Positions 11,931 through 24,808 are shown, numbered from the stretch's first letter. The stretch: DNA of 64,000 bases from Monarcha castaneiventris obscurior (GCA_026261815.1 JAMPIT010000059.1:21252001-21316000); one strand, 5' to 3'. Numbers and translations: made by a program. Notes: generated by a model from the letters alone, not told the origin.

Positions 11931-14412
11931 CTATTTTTTCAACTCTTAAATACATCAAAAAGGACTAAGGTTGTACATGCAATTTGGGAGGAGGCAAGGG
12001 AGGGGAAGTAGATACTGATAGTTCATATTCTAAACAATACTGAAGGCAGGTTTCAAACTGCAGAGCATTGTAGATGCTCACGTTGAAATACATCAAAAAT
12101 TTTAATTGGTGTTTGAACCACATAACTTTGTGTGGTAGTACACGTTATTTGTACTGATAAAAGGCTGCCTCTCTCTCTTTTTTCTGCCTCCATGCTATGT
12201 GTAAGGACTGCAGAAGTAGTATTTTATCAACTATCTATTTAAATCATCAAAACTATATCTTGAATAATAAAAAAAATGAGACATCTGGACTGTTTTGAAA
12301 TAGTCTTACAGAAGGTAGTCTAAGCAAATGGGTCTGCAATTTACAATCAAAGTAGGCCTGCTGGGCTTGGTAGACTTCTCCCTTCTTACCCTTTCCATGT
12401 TGTGAGAGATACATTGGTTTTGCTGAAGAATTCAACCCTGATTCTTCCTTTTGGTCAATTGTTCAGTTTATTGACACTTAAACTGAAATAACAATAGAGT
12501 CTTCTCTAGTACACCCTTCACCAAAAAAAATTATATACTGAAATCATTCCAAGAAACAATATTAAATATGCAAATAAAATGAAAGAATGTAATAGCTTTG
12601 AAAATGTTTATGAAAAAGTATTTCAGGTAGTTTCTATTGATGACAGATAACCAACTGCTTTTAACATGAAAATTCAGAAACTCTAACAGGAATGTACGCA
12701 TGGAATTCCTGTTCCGAATAATACAGTAATACTATTCTGAGAGTTAAAACATGACCACAGTTTTGAAGATCTGGAACACACTCAATGAAAATAAGGGTAA
12801 ACAAACTTATGCTGCTTCTAAATGCTTTTTTCTTTTCTTTTGCTGCCTTGAACCCCAGCTGCTATACTTTCATTTGTAGGGAGGAATCATCACATCAAGA
12901 TCAGGCTTTCAATGCACTTTCAAATATCTCATTGGAATATACCACTCTCTGTTGTGCTGTTGGAAGTATGAAGTGACTTCATGTTAACTGATGTGTGACT
13001 CAACAGGAGTTTTTGCGTGTGATCTGGTTTTGACTTAAAAATTACAACCTTTCCTCACACGTTTCCTCTCAGTGGATCATGCTAAAGTTAGTTTCATCTA
13101 TTTAAGAAAGATTTTTTGGCTATAAATAGAAGTAGTGTTGCATATTTTGGTCTTATGAGTGTTACAAAAATTAAAAGTGTAGTCAATTATCTTACTTCTG
13201 TGGTCTGAATGGCCCCCTGGAAAACTGGCGTAAAACTTCATGTAAACATCAAGACTGAATTTGTTTAAAGCATTTTTCCCTTATACTTTCCTCATTAAGA
13301 CAATAGATATTACAGACATAAAGGGGGGAATAGGGTACAAATAAGATCAGTGAGAAACAAATTTTCCCCACATATATTCCAAAACAAATACAGTTTCAAG
13401 AGGAAAAAGGAATGAAAAGGAAGACAGAGAAACTGAAACCTGAGTAATATATACAGTTGATTTCACTGACAAACAGAAAATACAAATCAAATAAATGTGA
13501 AGGAATATGTTTTATAAAGAAGGTTCTGAAGCCCTCTCTTCTCTCTGCAGAAGAGGTGTGCAACTGAGGAAACAAGTTTGGAGGTTTGGGATGTGTGTCA
13601 CTGTGTGCTGCAGGAGCCATACTGCAGCTGACAGCACTGTCTGTACCATGGCCAGTCTAACCCACTGTGGATTTTTAATAGACATAAAAGAATAGGAGGC
13701 ATGAGGGAAATCAATTATAGGTTTGTCTTACCAATAACCTTCCTCAAGGTTTGAAAAAGTGCAGGTAGTTTGCTTTTTCATTACTTGGCATTTATAATGA
13801 GTACACATTCACCTATTTTTTCCAGAAGTGTAGTACATCTGTGATTACTTCTCCAAGGACTTCATTTCACAGGTTGGACTAGGCAAAGGAGGTTCTCCTT
13901 TTACTTATTTTGCCCTCTAGTGAGAACTGAGAGTGCCAAGCATATACAAGTAAAAAATTCCAATGAAGACCGGTGCAGGTCAGTGGAAAAAATATTAAAT
14001 CTGAAACGTCTTCTATCCCAAAAGGAAACTTTACTTTGCTTTCCATAATGACTTCTGAAATTCCATTTCATTTGCTGTGACATTTTTAACATCAGAAATT
14101 TAGACAGTTTTTGAAAAATATTTCAATCAGTTGTGATTTTGGTTCCAATTTAGTGTAAAAAGATTCAGTTTGATGCTTAACATATTCAGAGAATGGTTCA
14201 GCATTCAATAATTTAGCTCTGTAGTGAGTCAGTGATTATCTAGGAATGTAAATACTATCCATTGCTTAATACACAAACAAAATTGCATAGTAGGTATTAA
14301 AAGTGGCTTACAAACCTGAAGCTGAACTAAAAACTGGTCAAAATTGTTAAGTTCAAGGAAAATAGGAGCAATAAGCAGAAACAGGGAAGCCAAAAACCCA
14401 TTACTAAACAAA
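11931..14412. other. AT-rich stretch with no supported gene
   Basis: No repeat family, RNA gene or splice-consistent exon was recognised. Overlapping frames on both strands at 13396-13695 share the same bases, which argues for chance openness. Sequence composition is ordinary for the window. Confidence 0.45.
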
Positions 14413-14417
14413 GCAGA

Positions 14418-15044
14418 TGTCTTGGGGTGACTTTAGGATACCCCCTAATGCTGCTTTATGTCCAGAAATTAACTTTGTACCTTTTTGTGCCTTTAAACTG
14501 AGCCTGAGAGTGGGGAGAGAAGAAAAAGCCCAGCGAACTTTTCAAAGCAGTTGTTCAAGGACACACATACACACTACTCTACATCCTGCTTCAGTGGCAA
14601 GAGTGGAGGAAGCACCTTTCTTGCTTTTCAGCCAGCTTTAGGCTCTTTTTCTCCATAGCGAGACAGAGTTGAACTTTGTTTTCCAGGGTCTTCAGTTTTT
14701 CCCTTCTTCTCTTCTGGACTGTTTCAACAACATCAGAACACATCAGGAGAATTTTCCACCAAGGCCTTGGAGGTGGGCCCACCCTGATGCACCTCCAAGG
14801 AGGAGGAGAGAGACCACACCTACAGAAGGACTCTGAAATCTTCCCAGGTTTCTCTCCACAGTGAGAGGTTTTATTATTTAGCATTATGATCCTTTTCCTG
14901 TGTGTTTGTTAAATAAATAGCTTTTACCTTTTTCACTTTCCTCCGAGGAAAATTTCTTTTTTCCCGAACCTGGTGGGGGAGGGGTGGTTGTAACGTGCCT
15001 TCTATCAGAGGATATTTTCCTCCAAATTTGTCCAAACCAGCACA
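14418..15044 (+). mobile_element. Solo LTR, ERVL-type, with 5-bp target-site duplication
   Basis: The element starts TGTCTTGGGGTGAC and ends CCAAACCAGCACA, giving the retroviral TG...CA termini. It is flanked by the exact direct repeat GCAGA at 14413-14417 and 15045-15049. A 5-bp TSD fits ERVL/class III elements. A polyadenylation signal AATAAA lies at 14912-14917, about 130 bases before the end, which sets the plus orientation. The body, including TCCATAGCGAGACAGAGTTG, matches an avian LTR I remember. Two opposite-strand frames (14591-14884 and 14676-14864) lie inside it and are not genes. No internal retroviral sequence remains, so it is the product of LTR-LTR recombination. Confidence 0.85.
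14912..14917 (+). terminator. LTR polyadenylation signal AATAAA
   Basis: AATAAA within GTTAAATAAATAG, placed near the R/U5 part of the solo LTR as expected. It is the clearest internal cue to the LTR's orientation. Confidence 0.7.
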
Positions 15045-15129
15045 GCAGAGAAACTAGTTATGAACAATGTGACAAGGCAGAGGTTTCTGACATTTTCTTT
15101 TCCATTGTTTTTAGTGTCATCACTGGAGT

Positions 15130-16015
15130 CCACAAGATCAAGCCGATAGGACAGCGCATGTCAACCCACCAGTAGTGGAAGAAGGGCTGGTCCGCAGCTT
15201 CTTGCAAGGTCTTAGCCCACATAAATCTATGGGCCCAGAGGGAATGCACCCCAGTGGGTTAGTAGAAGTGGCTGACCCTGTTGCAGACCCACTAACTGTA
15301 ATATCTGAACAGTGCTGAAGCCCAGGGGATGTCCCGGATGACTGGAGGAGGGTGACTGTCAAGTTCTTCAGCTGGGTCAGAAAAAACAAAGAGCCCAGTG
15401 CAGGCTGGGCTGTGTGTGGCTGGGGAGAAGCCTTCCTGTAAGTCACCTGGGGGTCTTGGTAGACAAAAATTGAACATAATCAGCACAGTTCTGCTACAGT
15501 AACAAAGGCAAATTGGATCCTGGGCTGCATCTTCAGGGGCATTGCTAGATTGGATAGACCTATAGTCGTCCCAATCTACTCAGTGCTTTTGAGGCTACAC
15601 CTGAAGTATCATGTCCAGTTCTAGTCCCCACATTTAAAGAATGATGTGGACATAAAAGAGACAGTCCAAAGGAGGACCACCAAGATGGGGCTAGAGAACA
15701 TCCCTGTGAGGAATCACTGAAGGAGATTGGTCTTATCTCCTTGAAGAAGAAAAGGCTCGGGGGTGTTTTCATGGTATTTGGGTATTTAAAGGGCAACTAC
15801 GAAGAGCATAGAGACACTCTCATTTCAAGGAGCCACATGGAGAAGACAGGGGATTACAGGTACAAATTGTACCAGGAGAGTTTTCATCTCAACCTAAGAA
15901 AGAAATTTTTACAGTTACAATAATCATCCACAGAAACAACCTCCCTGGGGGCATGGTAGAGCCCCCATAGCTGGAGGTTTTCAAGATACAATTAGACAGA
16001 GTGATAGATAATCTC
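15130..16015 (+). mobile_element. CR1 LINE, internally deleted and lacking a clear 3' octamer tail
   Basis: The first part (about 15215-15360) corresponds to an upstream ORF2 region: ATGGGCCCAGAGGGAATGCA and GGATGACTGGAGGAGGGTGA. From about 15395 the copy jumps to the downstream ORF2 block (GGGGGTCTTGGTAGACAA, ATCCTGGGCTGCATC, CACCTGAAGTATCATGTCCA), so a sizeable internal segment is missing. The 3' part runs to about 16010, where the usual terminal octamers are absent or destroyed. It sits about 80 bases after the solo LTR. It is an old, non-functional copy, and borders are approximate. Confidence 0.8.
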
Positions 16016-18290
16016 ATTTTCTATGAAATCTGGAATTATTTTCAAAAAGAAAATGACAAGATCCCACTGTTATAGCATGCTTCTTGCATTAACAAGTACC
16101 TGAACTACTGCAGATAATTAAGAGGATTTACAGGATTTACCTTATTAAAAGGTGAATGTGCAGGAATTTTTATGCACTTTCTCAGATGTTTTGTAATTTG
16201 GTTTGATGTTATACTTACTATAAATATTTATAGGACCAGTAGAACAACAGAAGCCTGAAAACAGAACTGTAAATTTTACATGCATCTATTTCTATAGTAA
16301 AAGACATTTAGCAGTCTACATTCCACTGATTTTTATAAGTAAATAGTAACTCTAGCACATTTAGGAAATATTAACTCCATTTTAGTCTGTTATCTCATCA
16401 TCACAATAGGACACAAAAAAATGTACCTGCTACCACAATGTTTCAACTGATTTAAAAAAAGTCAGGAACACTCAGAATATTGTGCAGTGGAGTCATCCTC
16501 ACAGAGGGACACTTTGCAGAAAAGTCCTTCACATTTCAAATCTATTTTGCAATTCTTAGTCATTGATGCCATTTGCCACACTGGTGAGGCTGTCAACAGC
16601 TCCAGCCACACCATCCATACACGAATAGACATGAGTAGCTGTGATTTCACCCTTGAGTGCACATTTTATTTCTATGCTGAAAATGGTATATTACAATTGT
16701 TTTGATACTGGTACAGTAGTGGACCTCACCATGTCATGCCAGATGGTTTAATCCTCTACCAGACACTGGTAGACTTTTGTTGCCCTTCTAGGTCTCTGTC
16801 CAACTGCAAATCAGAGCAACTCTGTGCCCCTCTCGTGTACCAAAGTGACCTATCATTTCTTTCCCTTTCCATAACATTTCAGACCTGTAAGTGTTTTAGG
16901 GCTACTTCATGTCAACCCCAGTCCTAATGTGAAGATTCAGTGCCAAGCTGTCACTATGAAATCTTCAGTGCATCTCTCTTTCAATCTTCCCCACCAGATC
17001 AGGAGATCAGAGAGTATACAACACATATTTTAAAAGACTGCTTATTCAACACTGGAAAAAGAAGGCTCAGAAGGTTGTCTACAGATAAGCTTGTTGTAGT
17101 AGCAGCATTATCAAAGAAGAGATTTTAAATATAAATTCCATATTGGCACAAAAATAAGATGGCATTTAAACTGTACAGGCTGCTAAGCAAAGAACTTTTC
17201 TAAACATCTGGAAAGTAAAAAATGGGATCATACCTATGGTTACAAAAAAATAAGAAGGGAAAAATGGAATGATAAGCTGAACTGTTTGATACAAGCATAT
17301 ATATTTATCCTCTCTCCTTGCCATACAGGTCCATGCCTAAAATTTTAATAGGCTGGAGTTAATCCATCACTTTTTAAAATTTAATACTAAGAGATAATAA
17401 GACTGGTATTTCCACATTTCATCTAAAAATGAGGTCCAAATGACAGTCACAACTTAAACTCAAATAGCAAACACTGTAAGAGCAGGTGCTAGAGTAGAAT
17501 GAATAGCAGGTGGCTGGGGAGTAGGCGATTCATTTCTATATAAGATGTGAATGATGTATAAAAGCAAACACAGATTTAAATTATTTATCCTAACCACTTT
17601 TAGAAACAGCAAATAATTTTGGAAAACATATTGAGTATGACAAGAAAAATATGATTTTTTTATTCTCAACAGACAGACTTTTGTGTTTCAAAGGACAGAA
17701 TCCTGAAAGAAAATCTACAAGAAAGAAGTGAAGTAGAGGCTTGTGCTAGAGGAAACAAGTCACCGGAGACTAGAGGTATTGTTTCTGACAGGCTTGCCTA
17801 CCAAGTGGGTGTGGAAGAAAGGAAAAGAAATACATAAAGCCTTCAAAAGAGCCTGGCTTTGCTCATACTTATGTAATACAAAAAGTTATTCCAAGTCTTT
17901 TTGTGCATTTTAACTTCTGCCATGGCAGAAATACCTTGTCTACTTTATATTTCTATTCCCAGCAAATCCCATTCTGAAATCACAAGGACAACAGCAAAAC
18001 ATCTTCCAGGAATATAATTTCTGTCCACATAGGAGAATGAACAATTTTTGACAGAAGTTTTGAAGAAACATCATGGACCAGATTATTCCCTGCAAGTGTC
18101 CGGTACCAGGCGCAAGTGCTTTGGTCCATGTGCACATCCAGTTTGTCACCCTACTATGGGCCTTCACTCTCTAATAATCAGTGGCAGATTGTTACTGGGC
18201 CCCATAATGAATTAAAAGCTCTCCCCAAAGAGATAAGGAAAGGATCTACCATTCAAGGCTGTTGACATGAAGTACCATCCATAGAGTCAA
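16016..18290. other. AT-rich stretch with no supported gene
   Basis: Overlapping opposite-strand frames at 16462-16705 cover slightly GC-richer sequence with no recognisable product. Two pyrimidine-rich acceptor-like sites occur on the plus strand (for example CTTTCCATAACATTTCAG ending near 16881), but no consistent exon follows. No repeat family was recognised. Confidence 0.4.
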
Positions 18291-18291
18291 G

Positions 18292-18480
18292 TGGCTTCTT
18301 GGGTTGTTTTGGCTTGGGTTTGTGGGTTTGGGCTTTTTGTTTGATTGAGGGGTTTTTTGTTATTGGGAGTTTTTAGGCTTTGGTGGTTTGTTTGGTTTTT
18401 TTTTTTTTTTGGTTTTTTTTTTTTGGTTTGTTCATTGGTTGCTTTTGGTTTTTGTTGGGTTGCTTTGGTTGCTTTGTTTT
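18292..18480 (+). repeat. G/T-only low-complexity tract with possible G-quadruplex
   Basis: Nearly 190 bases are almost only G and T on the plus strand, built from irregular GGTTT and GTTTT words and long T runs. Four GGG tracts at 18301-18303, 18316-18318, 18324-18326 and 18330-18332 could form a quadruplex with one long loop. The 90-codon frame starting at 18388 is a by-product of this tract. Confidence 0.75.
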
Positions 18481-18734
18481 ATAAACAACCAGCATAAACA
18501 TCCCATCACCAATATCAGGAAAACAAATCTATTTATCATTCTGATGAGATGTGTGTTAACACTTTTCCTACCTAGTCCTACCTATATACCAACTAATGTT
18601 GAAGTAGGTTTTCTCATTTTAAGACTATATTTACGCCACCGAAATTTGGAAACATTTTAATTGATTTGACTGAGATTAAAATCCCTTTGATTTAAATGCT
18701 TGAGTAGTATGCCACTATTATTATGTTGAATTGG

Positions 18735-19562
18735 TTTTGTAAAATCCAGAGGGACCTTGACAAACTGAAGAGGTGGGCCTGTGCAAACCTCATGAAGTTC
18801 AGCAAGGCCAAGTGCAAGAGCCAGCACCTGGACTGGGGCAATTCCAAAAGCACAAGGGCAGGCTGGGTGGGGAATAGATTGAGATTAGCTCTGGGGAGAA
18901 AGACTCGGAGGTGTTCACTGGTGAGAAACTCAACATGACTTGGCTCACAGCCCAGAAAGCCAAACATGCCCTGGGCTACATCAAAAGAGGAGTGACCAGC
19001 AGGTTGAGGGATGTGATTCTCTCTACTCTGCTCTCATGAGCCCCCACCTAGAGTACTGTATCCAGCTCTGGGGTATCCAACACAAGAAGGACATGTACTT
19101 GATAGAGCAAGCCCAGGAGAGGGGCACTAAGCTGACCAGAGGGCTGGAGCACCTCTCCTCTGAAGACAGGCTGAGAGAGTTGGGGCTGTTCAGCCTGGAG
19201 AAGAGAAGGCTCCAGGACTTTATAGCACCTTCCAGTACCTAAAGGGGGCCTACAAGAAAGCAAGAGAGGGACTTTTAGAAAAGACGTGTAGTGATACGAT
19301 AAGGGGGAATGGCCTTAAGCTGAAGCAGGGTAGGTTTGGATTTGACATTATGAAAAAAACTTTTACTGTGAGGGTGGTGAGGCACTGGAAGAGGTTGCCC
19401 AGAGCAGTTGTGGACTCCCCATGCCTTGGAGTGTTCAAGATCATGTTGGATGGGTCTCTCAGTAACCCAGTCTAATGAAAGATGTCCCTGCCCATGGTAG
19501 GAGTCAGAACTAGATGATCTTTAAGGCCACCTCCAACCCAAACCCTTCCATGATTCTATGAA
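18735..19562 (+). mobile_element. CR1 LINE, ORF2 C-terminal region plus complete 3' end
   Basis: The copy begins at AGAGGGACCTTGACAAACTG and ends with TTCCATGATTCTATGA, the CR1 terminal octamers. Translated fragments show the ORF2 C-terminal domain in order: [55 protein letters not shown]. The frame shifts near 18940, and stops follow, so it encodes nothing now. 5' truncation inside ORF2 is the usual CR1 outcome. This is the best-preserved CR1 tail in the window. Confidence 0.92.
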
Positions 19563-20820
19563 AATCAGAGTTAGAGGATTTTAGAGCAAGCTCAACAGGA
19601 TATATGATTTAGGGATTGTACCACACTAACACACTTGTCACTGCTTCCTTCTCTGTTGTACTACCTGAGAGACCTCATTTCTCCTGGTAAGGTAAAATGG
19701 AAAATTCTTAAATGGCAGTTTACTTTTAACATGCTTGATACTGTAGAAAAGATCACAGCAGGAATTTCTGAGAACCACTAGACTAGAAAGCAGGCTTTGC
19801 CTCCAGTCCTCTGTGCCTAATTTATTTCAAGCTCGCTGCTTTTGTTTAGATGGTAACCTAAGGAAGCATCTGCCTCCTGAGAGGTGCAGTAATAGAGATT
19901 TAGAAAGAAAGATTCTGATTTTGTAGAGCTTCAAAGATTGAATGCTGTGTTTTGATTACACAGAAATTGAGTAGCACTAACATCCGTCTGTTTTTCTTCA
20001 AAGTCTAATTCATTCCAAATAAAATAATTTCATTCTGAATTGCAAAATGAAATTTTTGCACATAGTTTATATTCTTATTTCAGTAATCCTTCCAAAAAAA
20101 GGTGAAGAAGATTCTCTTAGGATTACACTTGCTCCTTGATTTAGGTTGGAAGAGAAATGAGAACACATGAGTAAGAGAGAAATAAAGAAAAATGAGAAAC
20201 CTGGAATGAGAAAGTTCTTCTTTTCCATGGCCTCATCTCCCAAATGTGAAAAGTTGATTTCAAATTTGTTGAGGGTTTTAAGTGCCCAGACCAACAGTAT
20301 TTGTAATCATTCAACAGTCAATAATTCTGTGAAACTGTGGTGTGAGTGGCTAAAGTCAATTGAAGTGCATTGAACAGACACATGAATAAAAAATTAATCA
20401 AGTGACAACTACTGGTTTCACATACTGGTCACTGCTTACTATTTTGAAAACCACTTGGCTTACACTATACAGTATTTTGAACTCATAAGGGCAATACTGG
20501 AAACAGCAGGATATTGACTTCCTCTGGAGAGCCTGACTAAAGCTAGAAAGACTTCTATTTAGAAAATTAATCCGTATTTCCTAGCTGATTAGTAGGTTCT
20601 ATCTCTAGGCTTCCAAAGTTGCTGTTGAAGACAATTAATGCAGCACTAAGCACTTTTCTGAAGTGACTGATTTCAGCAACATGAAAGAAACTCTACAGCA
20701 ACTGTAATTCTGGGATTAGGGTAGGGATGGAAAACTAGGATGCATCTTTACCATTCTGCAATATCTCCTTGTGATTCAAGGAATTGCAGCCATACATTAA
20801 ACCCACTCCCAAATGCAAAT
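19563..20820. other. AT-rich stretch with no supported gene
   Basis: Frames at 20067-20294 (minus) and 20167-20373 (plus) overlap and look like chance openings. No repeat was recognised. Confidence 0.4.
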
Positions 20821-20945
20821 CCATGCTGGATGTCTACAGGTTTTGGTACATCAATATAAGAAGGACATCAAACTATTGGAGTGTGTCTAGGGGAAGACTG
20901 ATAAGGTGGAGAAAGGTCTCAAGGGCAAGACTTATGAGAAGTGTC
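20821..20945 (+). repeat. Short CR1 ORF2-derived fragment, copy A
   Basis: TACATCAATATAAGAAGGAC, then AACTATTGGAGTGTGTCTAG, then a GGTGGAGAAAGGTCTCAAGG run corresponds to the CR1 segment that normally reads ...AGTACAAGAAGGACATTAAACTATT.... Both the 5' and 3' parts of CR1 are missing, which is unusual because CR1 normally keeps its 3' end. It closely resembles copy B at 22241-22364, including sequence at its left edge. Confidence 0.6.
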
Positions 20946-22240
20946 TTGTGTTTTAGAAAATTCATTAACTTCTTATTCTAACATTGCTTTACCAGTAAAT
21001 AAGCCCCCTATATCTTTAGTTTTCAAATACAAATTCCCTTTTACTCCAGAAGGTACCTGCCTGGAATTAAATTTTAATCATCTTGATTAAATCATCCATA
21101 GGAAAAATGAAAGGGAAAATGAAGGCAAAGTAAGAGCAGAAAGACGTCAACATTTATGCAGACGTTTATGTTATAATCAGCTGCAAGAACTGATGCCTTG
21201 AAGTGGCTACCTGAAAAATGGCATCAGTACAGTCAAGATATTTACAGGAAGGACCCTTTTCCCATAATTTCCAGATTATTTGAATGAAGAATAAATTATT
21301 AGTTAAAAAGCCCAAAGATACACTTCTGGCATTCAGAAACATTCATACTTCCTTTACCAGAGATACTGAATATAGGTAAGACATATAGGGAAAATTAAAA
21401 TGATACTAAATGAAGTGATATTATCAGTAAAATTAGGGACAAAATCTTGTGCATTCAACCCTTCAGGTCTTAAAAGACAACATCAACTCATATAGATTTG
21501 GAGTAATTTCTCATGTTTAACTATTATACTATTTCATTCACATGCTCATTTTTCTGATGGTATCAATTGATCATTCTGCAAGCCATGCCACATCCTGAGA
21601 CCATAAAAATTAAGTCAAGCATTACATAATGTCTTACTGGAATTTGTCACTTAACCCTTTCTCTGTATTTATGACTCTATTATTAATTGTCAGGATTTTT
21701 AATTCCCTATAATTTATTTCTTACATTATCTGTTTATGAGCTTAACTAGTTCACCTAATTAATAATCTTCTACTTTAAAAGCTTTATACATTGCTTCTCT
21801 GCATTACTATTTTATGAATCAATTTTAAATATTATCGATCAATTATCATATTTTCCCAGAGGACTTGATTACTACAACACTGTCAGCTACAAATATCTTT
21901 CCTTCCAGGCATTAACTTAATTTAATTACAGTCTTATCCTTGAAGCACTTTTTTTGTCCCAAATTTAGACCTTTCAGATTATTGCATTATTCATTAACAC
22001 TATTCCTATTGAAACAAGCATATCACACCCACAAGATTTGCTTCTACCAATCTCACTTGAAGTACTCCTCCACAAGATAGTCCTCAGCCCACCCTATCTA
22101 ACAAAAACTTTTTCTTCTTTACTACATTTCTGAACAAACATTACTTTTCCTGAATAGGTCCTGAATGACCTATTTCTGAGACATGGACTGGTGGCTTCTC
22201 AATCTATTTTTTTAATTATACCCCTTTAAACCATGAAAAT
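20946..22240. other. AT-rich spacer between two related CR1 pieces
   Basis: No gene or recognised repeat was seen. The spacer itself shows no obvious internal duplication. Confidence 0.4.
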
Positions 22241-22364
22241 CTATGCAGGATGTCTGCAGTTTTGGGACCATCAATACAAGAAGGACATCAAACTATTACA
22301 CAATGTGTCCAGAGGAGGACAGACAAGGTGGAGAAAGGTCTCAAGAGCAAGACTTTTGACAAGA
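22241..22364 (+). repeat. Short CR1 ORF2-derived fragment, copy B
   Basis: It shares ATCAATACAAGAAGGACATC, AAACTATTA and GGTGGAGAAAGGTCTCAAG with copy A in the same order and orientation, about 1.42 kb downstream. By eye the two match at roughly four bases in five over about 120 bases. Both begin with AAATCYATGCNGGATGTCT and both stop before the CR1 3' UTR. They may be two products of a local duplication or members of an unnamed short repeat. Confidence 0.55.
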
Positions 22365-24808
22365 GCTTAAGGCCTCTTGGCTTGCTCTTGTTTCTTCAAA
22401 ACATTTTTAATTTTCAATTTTCTAAATGTGAGATAGCTATTAAACAATTTAATTCAGTGTGTCCTTGAAAAATGTTTTATTTTGAAAAAAAACCACTGGT
22501 CTGGGGTAAAAATCAAAATCCACAGATAGCAAGTCAGCAGATGTCCATGTCTTCACCAGATCAGGCAAGACAAGGCATTTTAAGGAAAAGGGACTTTATT
22601 TTCAGCCTTCAAATCATTGCATTATGTTTCTGTCTTTGACTTATAAAGTGAGAAAAATACAAAAACAATTATTTGGCTTTGGAATGAGTTTCAGTGTTTG
22701 GGTTTTTTCTTTTTTTAAAATGCTAAACAGATTCTTGTTTATCCTTTTCCTTAGCCAATAAAAAATTCATATTTTCACAATGGTTTATTAATCAACTTAG
22801 TGATTACTATAAAAATTTTCACCAGAACAATTACAAAGTCATTAATAATAAAATTATGCCTTTATTGTCAGCATGACTGTTTCTCAAAACATTGGAAGGT
22901 TTTCCATGAAATATCTTATACTTAACATTAATTTCATCCCATTTGAATATCAAACTCGCCCCCCAAATCTTAAAATTAGAAAGCAGAAAAATCAAAGAGC
23001 TACAACTGAATCCACACTGTGAAACAGGAAATAAATGTGCTAGTCCAATAGCCTGAAAAATTTGTTTGAAGCAGTGCATTGAACTCAGCTTTTCTATTCA
23101 TGGTAAAATTGCAACAGAGATAGTTTCTTTTATACAAATTTTCTAGTCAGAACAGTTATCTTTGGTGGTATCCATAACCAATAGTAAAAATGTTACTCAA
23201 AAGTCTCAGGCTCCCATTGTAAAATATACCCCTTTAAATCATAGCCAGTCTTTCATATTTGACTACAGGAATCATACTATGAAAAAGTGAAAAGGGAAAA
23301 CAGTACCCATGAAGGATTTAGTCTCAATATATAAGTAAAAAAGATATAAATATTATATATAATATTTATCTATAAAATATATAAATATATAAGTAGAAAA
23401 TAGTTTCACAAATAGAGCAACAAAAGCAAGAAGAGATGCAAAAATTATTTTCCAGACATAGCACTTGAAAATTCTTCACAACAAAAGCCCTCAATCTTGT
23501 TTTAAAATATTCTGTCCTTCCCCTCCCCAGCAGCTGTTGGCCTCATGAAATTTTAAAATACTTGCCAAAACACTGGGGGGATTGGAGGAGTTTTGTTTGT
23601 TTTTAATACCCCAATTGTATAAACTTCTGTTGGTAGTCTTGCTAACAAAACTATTTAAAGAGTATTATGCCTTTTCCTTTAAAAAGCTATTACAGCATGA
23701 AGGTTGTATATAGCATAGATATTTTATCTCACTGAAGGACTACATCAGCAGACATCACTATCTGCTTTCAACAGAGCCACAGTAGAAGCCAACTATGACA
23801 CAACAGATTGTATCTAGAGCCGGAAGAGATTGTGTGAACATTTTCCCTTTTCAAAAAAACATCTCCTATCCCTGTCTACAAGTTAAGAGAAAACACGTTA
23901 TGCAGGCTACTGAGAAGTAAAGCAGTTTTCCATTAATTCCCTGTCAATTGAATCAACTAACATTTATCTTGTCATTGCTACTGAAAACAAAAAAGGAACA
24001 AGATATGTTAAACAACAGTAATATACAGTCCTAATTCATGTAGAAAGAAAAAACATATAAGAAGAACTGCTCGACACTTAGAGTATTTGTCAAGACCACA
24101 AAAGCCATTTTAAGAAATCTTTTCCTCAGACAGATTCACCTAAATTTCAATCTGACAGATTAGGTTTAAAATACTCCATTTCTACTTGATACTTTGTCAT
24201 GCAAGACAAGGTACAAAATACTGAAGTAATTTCAAACACATACTGTTGGCATCATTATTCTGCAATTAGGGGTACTTTTGGAGGTTACATGTATTCTTGT
24301 ATTTTTAGTTGTATTATATAGATGACAAATATATTATTATAAGTAGGTAGCACTGGAGTTAAAAGTGCCAAAGAAATATTCAGAATTCTATGTAATTATT
24401 GACTCAGGAATACTATAATCATTAAGTGATCCACCACTGTCTGAAGAAAGGGTGAAAATATGACAGAAAGTGCTTTCTAAAAATAAATACACATGAAGAT
24501 CACTTAGCATACCTGGTGAATCTCCATTCATTTTCATGAAGTCGAACAGCGAGATACTGGAAATAAATATGTTGTAAACCATTCTCTGTGTTCAGTCTCT
24601 ACACAGGGAAATGAAATTGCAGCATGAATTTCAATTTAAGTGTTGTACTGGCTTGCCATGACACAGCTACACATGCCTCTGCTGCAGAGAACAGATACGT
24701 GTTGCAGAAAAACCTCCCTAGTCAAAAAACATGACCTTGAACTTTTGACTAGACTGAAACTTTTGGTGTTAACATTACCAAGGACTATTGAATCCATGGT
24801 TACTTTCG
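22365..24808. other. AT-rich stretch with no supported gene
   Basis: It contains a perfect 24-base palindrome at 23346-23369 inside a TA-rich run (23340-23395). No gene or recognised repeat family was seen elsewhere. Confidence 0.4.
23346..23369. repeat. Perfect 24-bp AT palindrome
   Basis: Every base pairs with its mirror partner around the centre between 23357 and 23358, with no spacer. The surrounding bases are also TA-rich, so it could be a decayed TA microsatellite able to form a cruciform. Confidence 0.8.

Noticed and set aside
14591..14884. 97-codon minus-strand frame and its plus-strand shadow
   Set aside because: Both lie wholly inside the solo LTR at 14418-15044.
18388..18660. 90-codon frame rich in Phe, Val, Leu and Trp
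   Set aside because: It is produced by the G/T low-complexity tract.
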